A stretch of 5,769 nt of DNA from an uncultured Bacillota bacterium (GTDB taxonomy: Bacteria > Bacillota > Clostridia > Peptostreptococcales > Anaerovoracaceae), in NCBI GenBank assembly GCA_946408315.1, contig CAMJRV010000181.1, forward strand, positions 1 through 5,769, written 5' to 3'. The position numbers were made by a program, and so were the translations under genes. Below are positions 4,724 to 5,769 of this stretch, one piece after another. The notes under the pieces were generated by a model, which searched no databases, was not told where the DNA came from, and saw only the letters and a program-made list of their open reading frames with translations. Each line of letters starts with the position of its first letter. Position 1 is the stretch's first letter.

Positions 4724-5769
4724 TGCGGGAACTGATCGATAAGATGGATTACATGGTCAGAGTCATGGATGCGGACCACCAGGTCATCTACATGAATGAA
4801 AAGATGCGGGAAGAATTTGGACATACTCTGGGCCATATCTGTTATTCTCTGCTCGGGCGATCGGAGAAGTGTGACCACTGCGTCACGAAAGAGACGATGG
4901 AGACCGGAAAGCCGGTAATGAAGGACGTGCCCATCGGCGGCAGGTTCTATAACGTGATCTCTTCGCCGGTGAACAGCGAAAACGGAGAGCTGTATTCCAT
5001 CGAGCTGTTCAGCGATATTACAGAGCAGAAGAAGATAGAAGACGAACTGATGAAGCATTATGAGAAGCTGAAAGCCGACATCGAGTTTGCAAAACATATC
5101 CAGGTTCGTACATTGCCGATAGACGGTACATATTGGAATGCAATGGAAGTCAGCTCCGTCTATGATCCCAGCGAAGATCTGGGAGGGGACCTTTACGATG
5201 TCATCCGAATGAACGGCAACGAATCCCTTCTCTACATAGCGGACGTCTCCGGACACGGGATTACGTCTTCCCTGCTGACAATTTTTCTGCGGCAGATGGT
5301 CCGCGGACGCGTTGGGGAAAGAAAGGTCGATCTGATACAGATCCTTGACCTCCTTCAGAAAAACTATAACGAACTTGGGATTGACAAGGAGCAATACCTT
5401 ACGATCCTGTTCTGTCTCTATAATAAGGAAACAATGGAAGCAACCTTCCTGAATGCCGGACATAACTGCCTGCCCATCATCATCAGCGAGGCGGGAGAAA
5501 TCAGAGAAGTTGAGGTAAAGGGAATGCCGGTCTGCAATCTTCTGAGACAGGCTCCCCACAATACGGTTACCGTTCCCGTAGCGGTCGGCGACCGTATCAT
5601 ACTTTACACCGACGGGATCACGGAAGCCTGCAATGAAAAGAGAGAGGCCTACGGAGCGGAAAGGGTGCTGCAGACGCTGCAGGATCATATGGAAATGGAG
5701 GGAAAAGCCCTTGCAGGAAAGGTGATCGAAGAAGCGGTATCGTTCAGCGGCAAACCGGCTGCCGACGAT
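4696..5769 (+). CDS. PAS domain PP2C-type serine phosphatase (RsbP/RsbU/SpoIIE family), 3' end cut by window
   Basis: An open frame of 358 codons runs from ATG 4696 to the window edge with no stop. Members of this family remove phosphate from a Ser of an anti-anti-sigma (STAS) protein in partner-switching cascades; the partner here is unknown. Residues about 12-108 form a PAS-type sensor domain containing Cys49, Cys59 and Cys62 (C-x9-C-x2-C). A helical linker with DITEQKKIEDEL (107-118) and AKHIQVRTLP (132-141) connects to the PPM phosphatase domain. That domain shows DLGGDLYD (161-168, metal-binding Asp165), IADVSGHG (181-188, Asp183), NAGHN (253-257), GDRIILYTDGITEA (298-311) and SGKPAADD (351-358). 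The final DD is the metal-site motif normally followed by only about 10-15 residues, so the gene is nearly complete. There is no transmembrane segment or signal peptide, so it is probably cytosolic, like RsbP. It overlaps aroQ and should be co-transcribed with it. Confidence 0.92.
   Translation, partial: MPIRENPSLMRELIDKMDYMVRVMDADHQVIYMNEKMREEFGHTLGHICYSLLGRSEKCDHCVTKETMETGKPVMKDVPIGGRFYNVISSPVNSENGELYSIELFSDITEQKKIEDELMKHYEKLKADIEFAKHIQVRTLPIDGTYWNAMEVSSVYDPSEDLGGDLYDVIRMNGNESLLYIADVSGHGITSSLLTIFLRQMVRGRVGERKVDLIQILDLLQKNYNELGIDKEQYLTILFCLYNKETMEATFLNAGHNCLPIIISEAGEIREVEVKGMPVCNLLRQAPHNTVTVPVAVGDRIILYTDGITEACNEKREAYGAERVLQTLQDHMEMEGKALAGKVIEEAVSFSGKPAADD

Noticed and set aside
4720..5688. 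A 322-codon minus-strand ORF at the right end.
   Set aside because: It is the antisense shadow of the plus-strand PAS-PP2C gene, which runs open to the window edge and carries every phosphatase motif.

Overview
The window reads as a chromosomal segment of a low-to-moderate-GC Gram-positive anaerobe, most likely a member of the Clostridia. The basis is the gene order noc-parA-parB (the origin-proximal order of Firmicutes), strong purine-rich AGGAGG-type ribosome binding sites, a TTG start on parA, and consensus Firmicutes parS sites. All six genes lie on the plus strand and no transposase, phage gene or CRISPR array is visible. The genus cannot be read from the sequence alone.

Left part (1-2820): a short imperfect repeat or hairpin element (19-104) sits directly in front of noc (117-932), a ParB-family nucleoid occlusion protein. 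A 171-base gap follows, holding a terminator that contains a parS site, a promoter, and then the translationally coupled pair parA (soj) and parB (spo0J). A second, perfect parS site forms the heart of a 34-base perfect palindrome just after parB. The centromere sites therefore bracket the parAB operon, and both coincide with transcription terminators. ParA, ParB and parS together make the origin-segregation machine. Noc is the paralogue of ParB that normally spreads from its own sites and keeps the division septum off the nucleoid.

Middle part (2821-4114): a leader of about 130 bases with several nested complementary segments precedes a stand-alone class V aminotransferase / cysteine desulfurase-like gene. 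Its 3' edge can pair either with the 5' end of the leader or with the Shine-Dalgarno sequence, which is the layout of a translational riboswitch. I could not assign it to a known family, and it is the most interesting item in the window.

Right part (4092-5769): an extended -10 promoter lies across the end of the desulfurase gene. It is followed by a GC-rich 12-bp leader hairpin, aroQ (type II 3-dehydroquinate dehydratase, shikimate pathway) and, overlapping aroQ by 28 bases, a PAS-PP2C (RsbP/RsbU-like) serine phosphatase. The window edge cuts this last gene immediately after its final metal-binding Asp pair. The phosphatase gene is open to the right edge.
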